Source of the DNA: Candidatus Nomurabacteria bacterium RIFCSPLOWO2_01_FULL_39_18
GTDB taxonomy: Bacteria; Patescibacteriota; Minisyncoccia; Phycocordibacterales; UBA9973
NCBI GenBank assembly: GCA_001787005.1
Contig: MFUV01000004.1
Location: 64,911-105,769 of the forward strand
DNA length: 40,859 nt
Direction: 5' to 3'
Shown: positions 34,808 through 40,859 of the stretch, one piece after another
Layout: every line of letters starts with the position of its first letter
How positions within the stretch are numbered: the first letter of the stretch is position 1
The notes under the pieces: generated by a model
Told to the model about the DNA's origin: nothing
What the model saw: the letters and a program-made list of their open reading frames with translations, nothing else
Database searches by the model: none
Made by a program: the position numbers and the translations under genes

Positions 34808-35011
34808 TTATTGATTTTTGTTGTTAATGCCAAATGCGGTATGCAACCAGCACCATCCCAAAAAGCTCTCAATAAGAGCAATCCAGCCCACAATGGCAAT
34901 AACTAAATTTGCCCAACTTGCGTCAAAATGTGGCGCCCATGGTCCGAGCCACCAGAAAGCCAAGGCAAATCGCAATATCCTATCTAACCTTCCTAAATTT
35001 GAATTTGTCAT
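34808..35011 (-). CDS. DUF2892 small membrane protein
   Basis: 67 residues with two hydrophobic segments. MTNSNLGRLDRILRFALAF at the start and GWCWLHTAFGIN at the end are the DUF2892 pattern (as in the membrane part of YgaP). Family members occur with rhodanese-type and metal-stress genes. The Cys in GWCWL is conserved. Part of the copper and thiol island. Confidence 0.88.
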   Translation of the reverse strand: MTNSNLGRLDRILRFALAFWWLGPWAPHFDASWANLVIAIVGWIALIESFLGWCWLHTAFGINNKNQ

Positions 35012-35013
35012 AA

Positions 35014-35057
35014 AATTCCTGTCCCATAGCGAGCTTCGCTCTACTACTAGGATTTAA
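35014..35057. repeat. Palindrome of the GAGCTTCGCTC family upstream of DUF2892
   Basis: Arms AAATTCCT / AGGATTT (outer) and TAGCGAG / CTCTA (inner) around CTTCG. Shares GAG-CTTCG-CTCTACT with the copy at 9230-9257. It lies just before the DUF2892 start codon. Confidence 0.6.
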
Positions 35058-35117
35058 ATTATTTTAATAAATTTCGATCTTTTGTAATTTTTTACTTTTT
35101 GCAAAAATTAATCAATA

Positions 35118-35570
35118 TCACCAAATTCTCAACCCGATTTCCGAAACAAGTATCCCGTTGATATGATCAATTTCTTGATATATTGCGCTTGGTCCCTTCA
35201 AAATGGTCTCTTGCGATTCGCCCTTCAAATTCTGATATTTTACTTTTGCCAATAAATATCTCTTTACCATATAATATTTCTTTGAATTAAAACTGTAACA
35301 TGTCTCTACGCAGGGAAATGGAAAGCGTTTTTCTACCAGAACTGGATTTATTAAAACATTATATTCGTTTTTACTTTTTCTCAATACAATAATTCGTTTT
35401 GAGAAGCCAATTTGATTTGCGGCAAAACCCAGCCATTTGTTCCACCATTTTGAAACTGATTTTATGACAATCAATAATTCGTCAGCAATTTGTTTAGCTT
35501 CTTCAAAGTCAGTAACGGGTTCGCACTTTTGACACAATATCTTTTTTGGTTCTTTTATAATCTCTTTCAC
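35118..35570 (-). CDS. Divergent peptide deformylase-like protein with QExxH in place of HExxH
   Basis: 150 residues from GTG at 35570 (VKEIIKEPKKILCQKCEPV, a normal deformylase start); a TTG at 35627 would overlap the transposase gene. The three family motifs are seen in altered form: WLGFAANQIG (normally GxGLAAxQ), VETCYSF (EGCLS, with the metal-binding Cys kept) and YQEIDHINGIL (QHExDHLxG). The first His of HExxH is Gln (CAA), so one of the two metal-binding His is missing. Either it is inactive or binds metal differently. A standard deformylase should exist elsewhere. Confidence 0.85.
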   Translation of the reverse strand: MKEIIKEPKKILCQKCEPVTDFEEAKQIADELLIVIKSVSKWWNKWLGFAANQIGFSKRIIVLRKSKNEYNVLINPVLVEKRFPFPCVETCYSFNSKKYYMVKRYLLAKVKYQNLKGESQETILKGPSAIYQEIDHINGILVSEIGLRIW

Positions 35571-35595
35571 AGGTTGATTGAATGATATAATATTA

Positions 35596-36384
35596 AAGTA
35601 AGCAAGTCCGACTTGTTTACTTACCAATTCTCTAGCATAATATTTTTATATTTCTCACCCTTGGTGTTCATGTGAAAAGATAATAATCCTTTTGATTCTT
35701 TTTTAAATCTTGATTCATTTTTACAAAACTGTGAGACTATTTCTTCTGGGTCATCCACAATAGGACATGTCTCGTTCTTTATTGTTGCCCCAAAACTTGA
35801 AAATTGATAGTTAGTTGCCCATCGCCATGCTTTGTTAAAATTCTTCGATGCTTCCATAAGTCCACCCGGGTAAATTTCTAAGACATTTTTTACCAAAATA
35901 TAAAAAGGAAGGTAAAAAAAGTGACTCTCATCACTAATTGTTTTTCCTTTATACCCACCCTGAAACAAACTGCCTTTTTCGTTATATTTATGGTTATATG
36001 CAGTTGACATGCTACCACAAAGCCGTTGCATAAATTTTGCAATGCCACCCTCTCTCGTTTCCTGCATCAAAAGATGAAAATGATTCGGTAAAAGCGTCCA
36101 AGCAAGTATCCGAGTAAGAGGACGACGTTCTGGCCAATGAGACGGGCGATCATAAAGAGACAGTTTAGATGTTGCCTTGAGCCAGTTGGAATCGGTATGT
36201 TCATCATTCAGTAAAAAAAGAGATTGAACAAACCTAATTTCATCTTTATTATCTTCCGTAATTTTCATACCACGCGTACCACGCTTTATGACATGCATTA
36301 TGGAACCGACACCGTGAGGTTCAACTCTCATTTTATTATTTTAATACATTTATGTAATTAATGGAAGTCCGACTTATTTACTCT
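35596..36384 (-). mobile_element. REP-associated transposase unit with matching flanking repeats
   Basis: The Y1 transposase gene lies between two copies of AAGTCCGACTT[G/A]TTTACT: at 35604-35621 and 36365-36382. Each contains the palindrome AAGTCCGACTT; the left copy extends to a 13-bp imperfect stem (35596-35608 with 35610-35622). The arrangement resembles hairpin ends of IS200/REP-type elements. Confidence 0.65.
35621..36331 (-). CDS. REP-associated tyrosine transposase (RAYT, Y1/HUH family)
   Basis: 236 residues. HVIKRGTRG near the start, LLPNHFHLLMQE (HUH motif H-F-H) and MSTAYNHKYNEKGSLFQGGYKG with the candidate catalytic Tyr are the Y1 transposase signatures in RAYT form. Such enzymes cut and join single-stranded DNA at hairpins and are linked to the spread of REP palindromes. 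No frameshift or stop breaks the frame, so it may be active. It interrupts the copper island and overlaps the first possible start of the deformylase-like gene. Confidence 0.92.
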   Translation of the reverse strand: MRVEPHGVGSIMHVIKRGTRGMKITEDNKDEIRFVQSLFLLNDEHTDSNWLKATSKLSLYDRPSHWPERRPLTRILAWTLLPNHFHLLMQETREGGIAKFMQRLCGSMSTAYNHKYNEKGSLFQGGYKGKTISDESHFFYLPFYILVKNVLEIYPGGLMEASKNFNKAWRWATNYQFSSFGATIKNETCPIVDDPEEIVSQFCKNESRFKKESKGLLSFHMNTKGEKYKNIMLENW

Positions 36385-36439
36385 TGTTTACTATAAAGTA
36401 ATTTATGAACGAGTCCCCTTTTGGAGAGCTCGTCATAGA

Positions 36440-36661
36440 TTAAATTATTTTGCCTTTTTCTTCAAGTTTCATATGATGCATTGTTCCGAGTTGAAGCCAA
36501 ATGGCAATAAGGATAAGAACAGTTGCGTCGTTGAACAAATGCGTCTCAGACAAACCGAATGCAGAACCATTTGTACTTGCAGACCAAGCGCCAAAAAACA
36601 TTATTACTCCGACTAGTCCAACCAAAGCGCTGATCACATGAAATATTTTTGATAGTTTCAT
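36440..36661 (-). CDS. Small two-helix membrane protein downstream of copA
   Basis: 73 residues with helices at about 6-26 and 43-60, and a C-terminal TMHHMKLEE. FGAWSASTNGSAFGLSETHLFNDA forms the loop. The HHM near the end could bind metal. It is 37 bases after the copA stop in the same direction, probably in the csoR-copA operon. No family recognised. Confidence 0.72.
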   Translation of the reverse strand: MKLSKIFHVISALVGLVGVIMFFGAWSASTNGSAFGLSETHLFNDATVLILIAIWLQLGTMHHMKLEEKGKII

Positions 36662-36698
36662 AATATTTTATCCATTAACAATTTAATAATTTCGACCT

Positions 36699-39062
36699 TT
36701 ATAATTTTTTCGCCTTAATTCTAAGTGAATTCGACACCACAGATACGCTCGACATCGCCATCGCAAACCCGGCAAATACCGGAGACAGAAGCCAGCCGAA
36801 AATCGGATAAAAAACTCCGGAAGCGAGTGGAATACCGACAATGTTGTAAATGAAAGCCCAGAAAAGATTCTGCTTGATTCCGCGCATTGTTATTTTAGAA
36901 AGCTTTATCGCTTTTACCAGCTTTGAGATATCTCCGCCAAGGAGCGTGATGCCGGCAGATTCGATAGCAACATCTGTTCCAGTCGCCATCGCAATGCCTA
37001 TATCAGCCTGCGCGAGCGCCGGGGCATCATTCACACCATCGCCAGCCATAGCAACAATTTTTCCTTGTGACTGCAGTTCTTTTATTTTCTCCAATTTATT
37101 TGCAGGCAACACATGAGCAACCACATCATCAATGCCGACAAGGGATGCCATATATTTTGCCGCCTTTTCATCATCTCCAGTCAGCATTACTACCTTGATT
37201 CCGAGCCTGTGAAGATCTGTTACAGCTTGTTTCGATTCTGCTTTTATTTCATCGGCAACCATGACAAAACCCAAAACCTTTTCGCTTGTCGCAATAATAA
37301 CTGGAGTTTTCCCCTGTATCGTGTATTGTTCCAACTTTGAATTATCAAAAGAAAGTCCAAGATCCTGAATTAATTTTGCATTGCCAACAAAGTATCCAAC
37401 ACCCCCAACTGATCCTTTTAACCCCTTCCCCTTTATACTTTCGAAATTTTGCACTTCTGAAAATTTTATATTTTTTCCTGCCCCGTAGGAAGCCGCAGGC
37501 TTTCCTTCGAGGTTGCTGGCGTAATTAACAATCGCGTGAGCAATCGGATGTTCTGATTTTTTCTCAAGCGACATTAGTATGGAAATAAATTTTTCATCCG
37601 CTAAGCCAGAAAAGTTTTGGATATCGACAAGTGTCGGCTTGCCGATGGTAATCGTTCCGGTTTTGTCAACAATCACCGTATCCACTTTGTGAAGCTTCTC
37701 AAGCGTTGCCGCATCTTTGATTAAGATTCCTTCCTTGGCGCCTTTGCCCACTCCTACGATAATTGCCGTTGGGGTAGCAAGACCGAGCGCGCACGGACAA
37801 GCAATTACTAAAATCCCCACGAAGGAAACGAGGCCAAAGGACAACGCCTGCGAAAATCCCAGATACTGAGTGCCTATAAGAAGCCACAACCCCAGCGACA
37901 CGAAAGAGATCGCCAAAACAACAGGAACAAAAACACTTGAAATTTTATCAGCTAGCGCTTGTATCGGCGCCTTGCTCCCCTGGGCATCTTCAACCATCTT
38001 GATAATATGAGCAAGCAATGTTTCCGATCCGACTTTTGTCGCCTTGAAAGTAAACGACCCACTGGTATTAATCGTACCTGCCACAATTTCATCACCGATT
38101 TTCTTCCCTCTAGGCATAGGCTCGCCCGTCACCATCGATTCATCAATAAAAGAGGAGCCCTCGGTGATTATCCCATCGACGGGAATTTTTGTCCCCGGCT
38201 TTACAATAATGAGGTCGCCATGTACCACCTCTTCAACTGGAATTTCTATTTCTTCACCATTTTTGACGACAAGAGCAGTCTTCGCTTGTAGATTAAGAAG
38301 TTTTTCGATAGCATCACCAGTTTTCAATTTTGACCGAGCTTCCAGATATTTACCAAGCGCAATGAATGTAATAACGATTATTGTCACATCATAATAAGTT
38401 GCCTCAACATTTATAAAAGGTTTAAGAACATCTTCGAAGGCTGTAACAGTGAAGCTGTAAAGATAAGCAACCACCGTTCCGATACCAATCAAAGTATCCA
38501 TATTCGCCTTGCCATAACGGAGAAATCGGTAAAACCCAAGAAGATATGGTTTACCAACAACAAAAAGCACATAGGTTGCCATCAAGGGCAGAAAATGATG
38601 AAAAAATTCCATCAGCGCAGGATTCATTTCGGGAACTATCTTATATTTTATCAATATTTCCCAACTTAAAATAACGGCGCTAATGATTGAAAGCGGAATA
38701 GCAGATATCACTTTTATTTTCATGTCCTTGATTTCTGCCAACTTTTCTTGTTTTGACTGGCTAAGCCCGAGATGCGCTGCATGTTCGTCCTCGCTCATCC
38801 CCATTTCGCTGGCTGTCATATTTGCCGACATATTCATACGATGCTCTTGCGGCAAGACAAGCGAGTATCCAAGCGGTTCTAATTTTTTATTGAAAAATTC
38901 TGGATTAGTTTTGCTTTCATCGAAAGAGATTTTTGCGTTTTCGGTTCCATTGTTTACAGAAATTTCTTCGACACCGTCAATTTTTTTCACAGTTCTTTCA
39001 ATAATGCTTGCACAACTTACGCAACGCATTCCTTTTACTTTGTAAGTGTTTGTAATATTCAT
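36699..39062 (-). CDS. copA: Cu(I)-exporting P-type ATPase CopA
   Basis: 787 residues. N-terminal HMA domain with C14-V-S-C17 (GMRCVSCAS), then a Met/His-rich linker (MNMSANMTASEMGMSEDEH). Eight membrane helices with the metal-binding CPC in VIACPCALGLATPTA, the phosphorylated Asp in DKTGTIT, HP motif (KSEHPIAHA), MAGDGVNDAPALAQAD and MAMSSVSVVSNSLR in the last helix, the P1B-1 copper signature. It pumps Cu(I) out of the cytoplasm. It starts 27 bases after csoR, which controls it. Confidence 0.96.
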   Translation of the reverse strand: MNITNTYKVKGMRCVSCASIIERTVKKIDGVEEISVNNGTENAKISFDESKTNPEFFNKKLEPLGYSLVLPQEHRMNMSANMTASEMGMSEDEHAAHLGLSQSKQEKLAEIKDMKIKVISAIPLSIISAVILSWEILIKYKIVPEMNPALMEFFHHFLPLMATYVLFVVGKPYLLGFYRFLRYGKANMDTLIGIGTVVAYLYSFTVTAFEDVLKPFINVEATYYDVTIIVITFIALGKYLEARSKLKTGDAIEKLLNLQAKTALVVKNGEEIEIPVEEVVHGDLIIVKPGTKIPVDGIITEGSSFIDESMVTGEPMPRGKKIGDEIVAGTINTSGSFTFKATKVGSETLLAHIIKMVEDAQGSKAPIQALADKISSVFVPVVLAISFVSLGLWLLIGTQYLGFSQALSFGLVSFVGILVIACPCALGLATPTAIIVGVGKGAKEGILIKDAATLEKLHKVDTVIVDKTGTITIGKPTLVDIQNFSGLADEKFISILMSLEKKSEHPIAHAIVNYASNLEGKPAASYGAGKNIKFSEVQNFESIKGKGLKGSVGGVGYFVGNAKLIQDLGLSFDNSKLEQYTIQGKTPVIIATSEKVLGFVMVADEIKAESKQAVTDLHRLGIKVVMLTGDDEKAAKYMASLVGIDDVVAHVLPANKLEKIKELQSQGKIVAMAGDGVNDAPALAQADIGIAMATGTDVAIESAGITLLGGDISKLVKAIKLSKITMRGIKQNLFWAFIYNIVGIPLASGVFYPIFGWLLSPVFAGFAMAMSSVSVVSNSLRIKAKKL

Positions 39063-39089
39063 AATTTTATTTATAGTGAGTTTGTCAAA

Positions 39090-39353
39090 CTATTTTCGTT
39101 TTAATTGATAAACTTTTAGGATTTCCCTAGTGGCTTTGTCTGTTCGACCTTTCTTTATTTGATCCAATAAACAATGCCCTAGGTGCCCCTCCATGAGAGC
39201 ATCTTCTATGTTTGAAAGACCTTGTTTGATGGCCGAAGTTTGAGTAATGATATCAATGCAGTAGGCATTCTTTTCTACCATGTTTTGTATACCTCGAACC
39301 TGACCTTCTAAGATTTTTAATCTCCTTGCTAGTTTTTGTTTATTTGCTTGCAT
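39090..39353 (-). CDS. csoR: Copper-sensing repressor CsoR
   Basis: 87 residues, all helical. RRLKILEGQVRGIQNMVEK is the family hallmark, and C32, H57 and C61 reproduce the C-x24-H-x3-C spacing of copper-binding CsoR. In the family, Cu(I) binding releases it from DNA. A perfect operator palindrome lies in its own promoter (39365-39382), so it controls itself and copA. The ATG is at the predicted first base of the mRNA, so the message looks leaderless. Confidence 0.95.
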   Translation of the reverse strand: MQANKQKLARRLKILEGQVRGIQNMVEKNAYCIDIITQTSAIKQGLSNIEDALMEGHLGHCLLDQIKKGRTDKATREILKVYQLKRK

Positions 39354-39359
39354 ATTGCA

Positions 39360-39388
39360 AGTATATACCCCCTAGGGGGTATTGTCAA
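39360..39388 (-). promoter_or_regulatory. csoR-copA promoter with CsoR operator
   Basis: On the minus strand TTGACA (39388-39383), 17 bases, TATACT (39365-39360). The spacer is filled by ATACCCCCTAGGGGGTAT (39365-39382), a perfect 18-bp palindrome with the G/C tracts typical of CsoR sites. The -10 ends 6 bases before the csoR ATG. Confidence 0.9.
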
Positions 39389-39490
39389 GTGGCATCGACA
39401 AAAGAGTGGAAAAGTTTTAATCCACCAATAGTGCAACCTTATAAAAATATAATGCCCTCGATCTCAAGTCCGCTAGTTGTGCTCAGACTT

Positions 39491-39643
39491 CTAATTCAAT
39501 ATCCTTTCTCCCCTAATAAGTCTGATGAGAACGATAATAATCGCGATCACGAGAAGTACATGAATAAATCCTCCTAATGTATAAGAAGTTACCATGCCGA
39601 GAAGCCACAGAATAACTAAAACCACTGCTATTGTTGTAATCAT
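39491..39643 (-). CDS. lmo0937-family small membrane protein
   Basis: 50 residues (ATG at 39643, TAG at 39491). Two hydrophobic segments: ITTIAVVLVILWLLGMVTSY and GGFIHVLLVIAIIIVLIRLI, ending RGERILN. The pattern WLLGxVTSYTLGGFIHxLLVIA is the lmo0937 (DUF5670) family, often linked to envelope stress. Too short for usual gene calling but clear. 30 bases after the collagen-like gene, same strand. Confidence 0.85.
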   Translation of the reverse strand: MITTIAVVLVILWLLGMVTSYTLGGFIHVLLVIAIIIVLIRLIRGERILN

Positions 39644-39673
39644 AAAATTTTTGGTTAATTTATAATAAATTTT

Positions 39674-39895
39674 CTAGTTGCCGGCATCTCCAGTAGCACC
39701 AGTAGCTCCTGTAGAGCCTGTGGCTCCTGTAGCTCCTGTGGCACCCGTAGCACCTGGTAATGGTATTATTATGGTATTGTCTGGATTCTTATCTTGACGC
39801 AAAGCTGGTAAACCATAAATAAAGAAAGGCGCAATTAACGCAATCGCCACGATCACCCCCAACACCAAACCCATCCCTGGCGCCGTTACTGCCAT
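39674..39895 (-). CDS. Membrane-anchored collagen-like repeat protein
   Basis: 73 residues: one N-terminal helix (about 8-28, LVLGVIVAIALIAPFFIYG), a short charged stretch (RQDKNPDNT), then PLPGATGATGATGATGSTG and further G-A-T triplets up to the end (residues 48-72), eight Gly-X-Y repeats. The topology puts the repeat outside the cell. Thr in the Y position can be glycosylated and favours a triple helix. The codons vary between repeats (GCT/GCC, ACA/ACT/ACG/ACC). Possible surface fibre; function unknown. Confidence 0.8.
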   Translation of the reverse strand: MAVTAPGMGLVLGVIVAIALIAPFFIYGLPALRQDKNPDNTIIIPLPGATGATGATGATGSTGATGATGDAGN

Positions 39896-40016
39896 ATTGT
39901 GGTTTTTGTTAAGATTTGGAGATCGCGACTCACGTGCTTCAGCTGAATCCAGAAAAGAGCGTTAGGATATCCTTACACGGATTGGCACTTAACTCTTATG
40001 TATCCTGTAAGTTTAT

Positions 40017-40859
40017 TTATTTACCTTCGTACGCATCCTGGAGTGTCTTGATATCGAACTTTTTCATTTTGAGGAACGCTTGCGTAACCCGCACGATTTG
40101 CTCTTTACTGCCAGAGGTCATCATCTTATTCATAGCAGCTGGAGCAATCTGCCAAGAAACCCCGTATTTGTCTTTGAGCCACCCGCATTGTTCTGACTCG
40201 GGAACTGCGGACAATTTCCCCCAGTAATAATCAATCTCTTCTTGCGTATCACAGTTGACGATAAAGGAAACTGCTTCGTTGAAATCGAAATTGTGCTCTC
40301 CCCCACCGTCCATCGCGGCAAACCACGTGTCCGCGAGTTTGAAATCAGTGAACATAACCGTGCCTTCTTTGTTGGGTTCTGAGTTGGCAGGGTATTGGGC
40401 CAGTGTCCCGCGCTTCGAGTCCTTGAACACAGATAGATAAAAGTTAGAAGCTTCTTCCGCCTTACCATACTTTTTATCGACAAAGAGCATCGATGGGACG
40501 ATGAGCGGCCGCTCCTCCCCCTCGGGATTTGTCAGGATGAGCTGCCATGAGAGACCATATTTGTCCGCCACCCAGCCATAGCGTTTACTGAACGGATATT
40601 CCCCGATCTCCATCATAACCTTTCCACCTTCCGAGAGCTTCGCCCACACTTCATCTATTCTCTTGGCAGCATCCTTGTCTTGCGACAGATCGAAGTTGAC
40701 CATGAGCGATATGGCGGGAGTAAACTTGAAGTACGGCCCGGCGCTGATGGCCATAAATGATTGACCCTGAAGTTCAAAAGAGACGATATCGCAATCTCCC
40801 GATGGTGTGCCAGTTATGGTGGTTGTGTTCGTTACTTTTGAATTAGAAAACAAGGAAGT
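40017..40859 (-). CDS. Tandem VOC/PhnB-like (glyoxalase superfamily) protein, 5' end outside window
   Basis: At least 280 residues, open to the window edge. The visible start (TSLFSNSKVTNTTTI) is already inside the first VOC domain, which normally begins about 20 residues earlier, so the true start lies beyond 40859. Two repeats are seen: SKRYGWVADKYGLSWQLIL and EQCGWLKDKYGVSWQIAP, each following a PhnB-like FxxAVSFIVNCDTQEEIDYYWGKL pattern. Relatives are annotated as 3-demethylubiquinone methyltransferase-like, but most have no proven activity. Followed by a 121-base gap in which I see no clear gene. Confidence 0.88.
   Translation of the reverse strand, partial: TSLFSNSKVTNTTTITGTPSGDCDIVSFELQGQSFMAISAGPYFKFTPAISLMVNFDLSQDKDAAKRIDEVWAKLSEGGKVMMEIGEYPFSKRYGWVADKYGLSWQLILTNPEGEERPLIVPSMLFVDKKYGKAEEASNFYLSVFKDSKRGTLAQYPANSEPNKEGTVMFTDFKLADTWFAAMDGGGEHNFDFNEAVSFIVNCDTQEEIDYYWGKLSAVPESEQCGWLKDKYGVSWQIAPAAMNKMMTSGSKEQIVRVTQAFLKMKKFDIKTLQDAYEGK

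Noticed and set aside
35118-36331. Prophage or integrated element containing deformylase and transposase
   Set aside because: No integrase, capsid, terminase or att-like repeats; only the transposase with its short flanking repeats is supported.
36409-36433. Hairpin ACGAG-TCCCC...GGAGA-G-CTCGT as a terminator after the small membrane protein
   Set aside because: A bulged stem with no T tract on either strand; may be part of the transposon flank instead.

Overview
The window looks like a chromosomal piece of an uncultivated Patescibacteria/CPR bacterium, most likely a Parcubacteria-type lineage. This is inferred from several traits: a compact monoderm-style type IV pilus operon without a PilQ secretin, few clear Shine-Dalgarno sites, -10 boxes lying only 6-12 bases before many start codons, small membrane proteins of the kind seen in those genomes, and many short palindromic repeats. 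TGA acts as a normal stop (ATGA gene overlaps), so the TGA-to-Gly code of Gracilibacteria does not apply. No stretch longer than about 250 bases lacks a gene.

Layout. Bases 1-5915, minus strand: a UvrD-like helicase fused to a PD-(D/E)XK nuclease (cut by the window edge), a DUF475/TerC-like membrane protein, a DoxX-like protein, an anchored OB-like lipoprotein-type hypothetical and an anchored five-bladed propeller (glycosidase-like). tRNA-Ser(GGA) follows at 5979. Bases 6067-20849, minus strand, are one long type IV pilus locus read from pilM to ligA: pilM, pilN, pilO, a PilP-like protein, pilB, a CheY-like receiver, pilT, pilC, two major-type pilins, pilD, four minor-pilin-like proteins, then NAD-dependent DNA ligase. 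comF (competence, DNA uptake) diverges from pilM, so pili, DNA uptake and ligation are physically together.

Bases 21611-25848 hold two membrane hypotheticals (one a DUF2207 C-terminal half), a cyanophycin-synthetase-like ATP-grasp protein, a small hypothetical and tRNA-Ser(GCT). Bases 26391-30257, plus strand, form a vitamin B12-dependent dNTP module: an ECF-type S component, adenosylcobalamin-dependent ribonucleotide reductase, PduO-type cobalamin adenosyltransferase and an ArsR-family regulator. Both the operon promoter and the arsR upstream region carry the same inverted repeat, TAGTTGC-N8-GCAACTTATT, which I propose is the operator of that regulator.

Bases 30254-39388, minus strand, form a copper and thiol-redox island: csoR with a textbook CsoR operator inside its promoter, copA, small membrane proteins, a Met-rich 41-residue peptide, DUF1573, a CcdA-like electron carrier, two Cys-motif proteins I do not recognise, an HMA-SafE fusion and a cupredoxin. 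It is interrupted by a REP-associated (Y1) transposase with matching repeats on both sides and by a peptide deformylase-like gene whose HExxH motif reads QExxH. The right end holds an lmo0937-type peptide, a membrane-anchored collagen-like (Gly-Ala-Thr) protein and a partial tandem VOC/PhnB-like protein.

The most notable non-gene signal is the density of short palindromic elements. Several lie in frame inside genes: three separate insertion sites in LigA alone, the leader peptides of two minor pilins, the start of pilC, and the DUF475 and ATP-grasp genes. A second signal is a long-range inverted repeat with the core TCTAACGGG placed directly against the start codons of one pilin and the cupredoxin.
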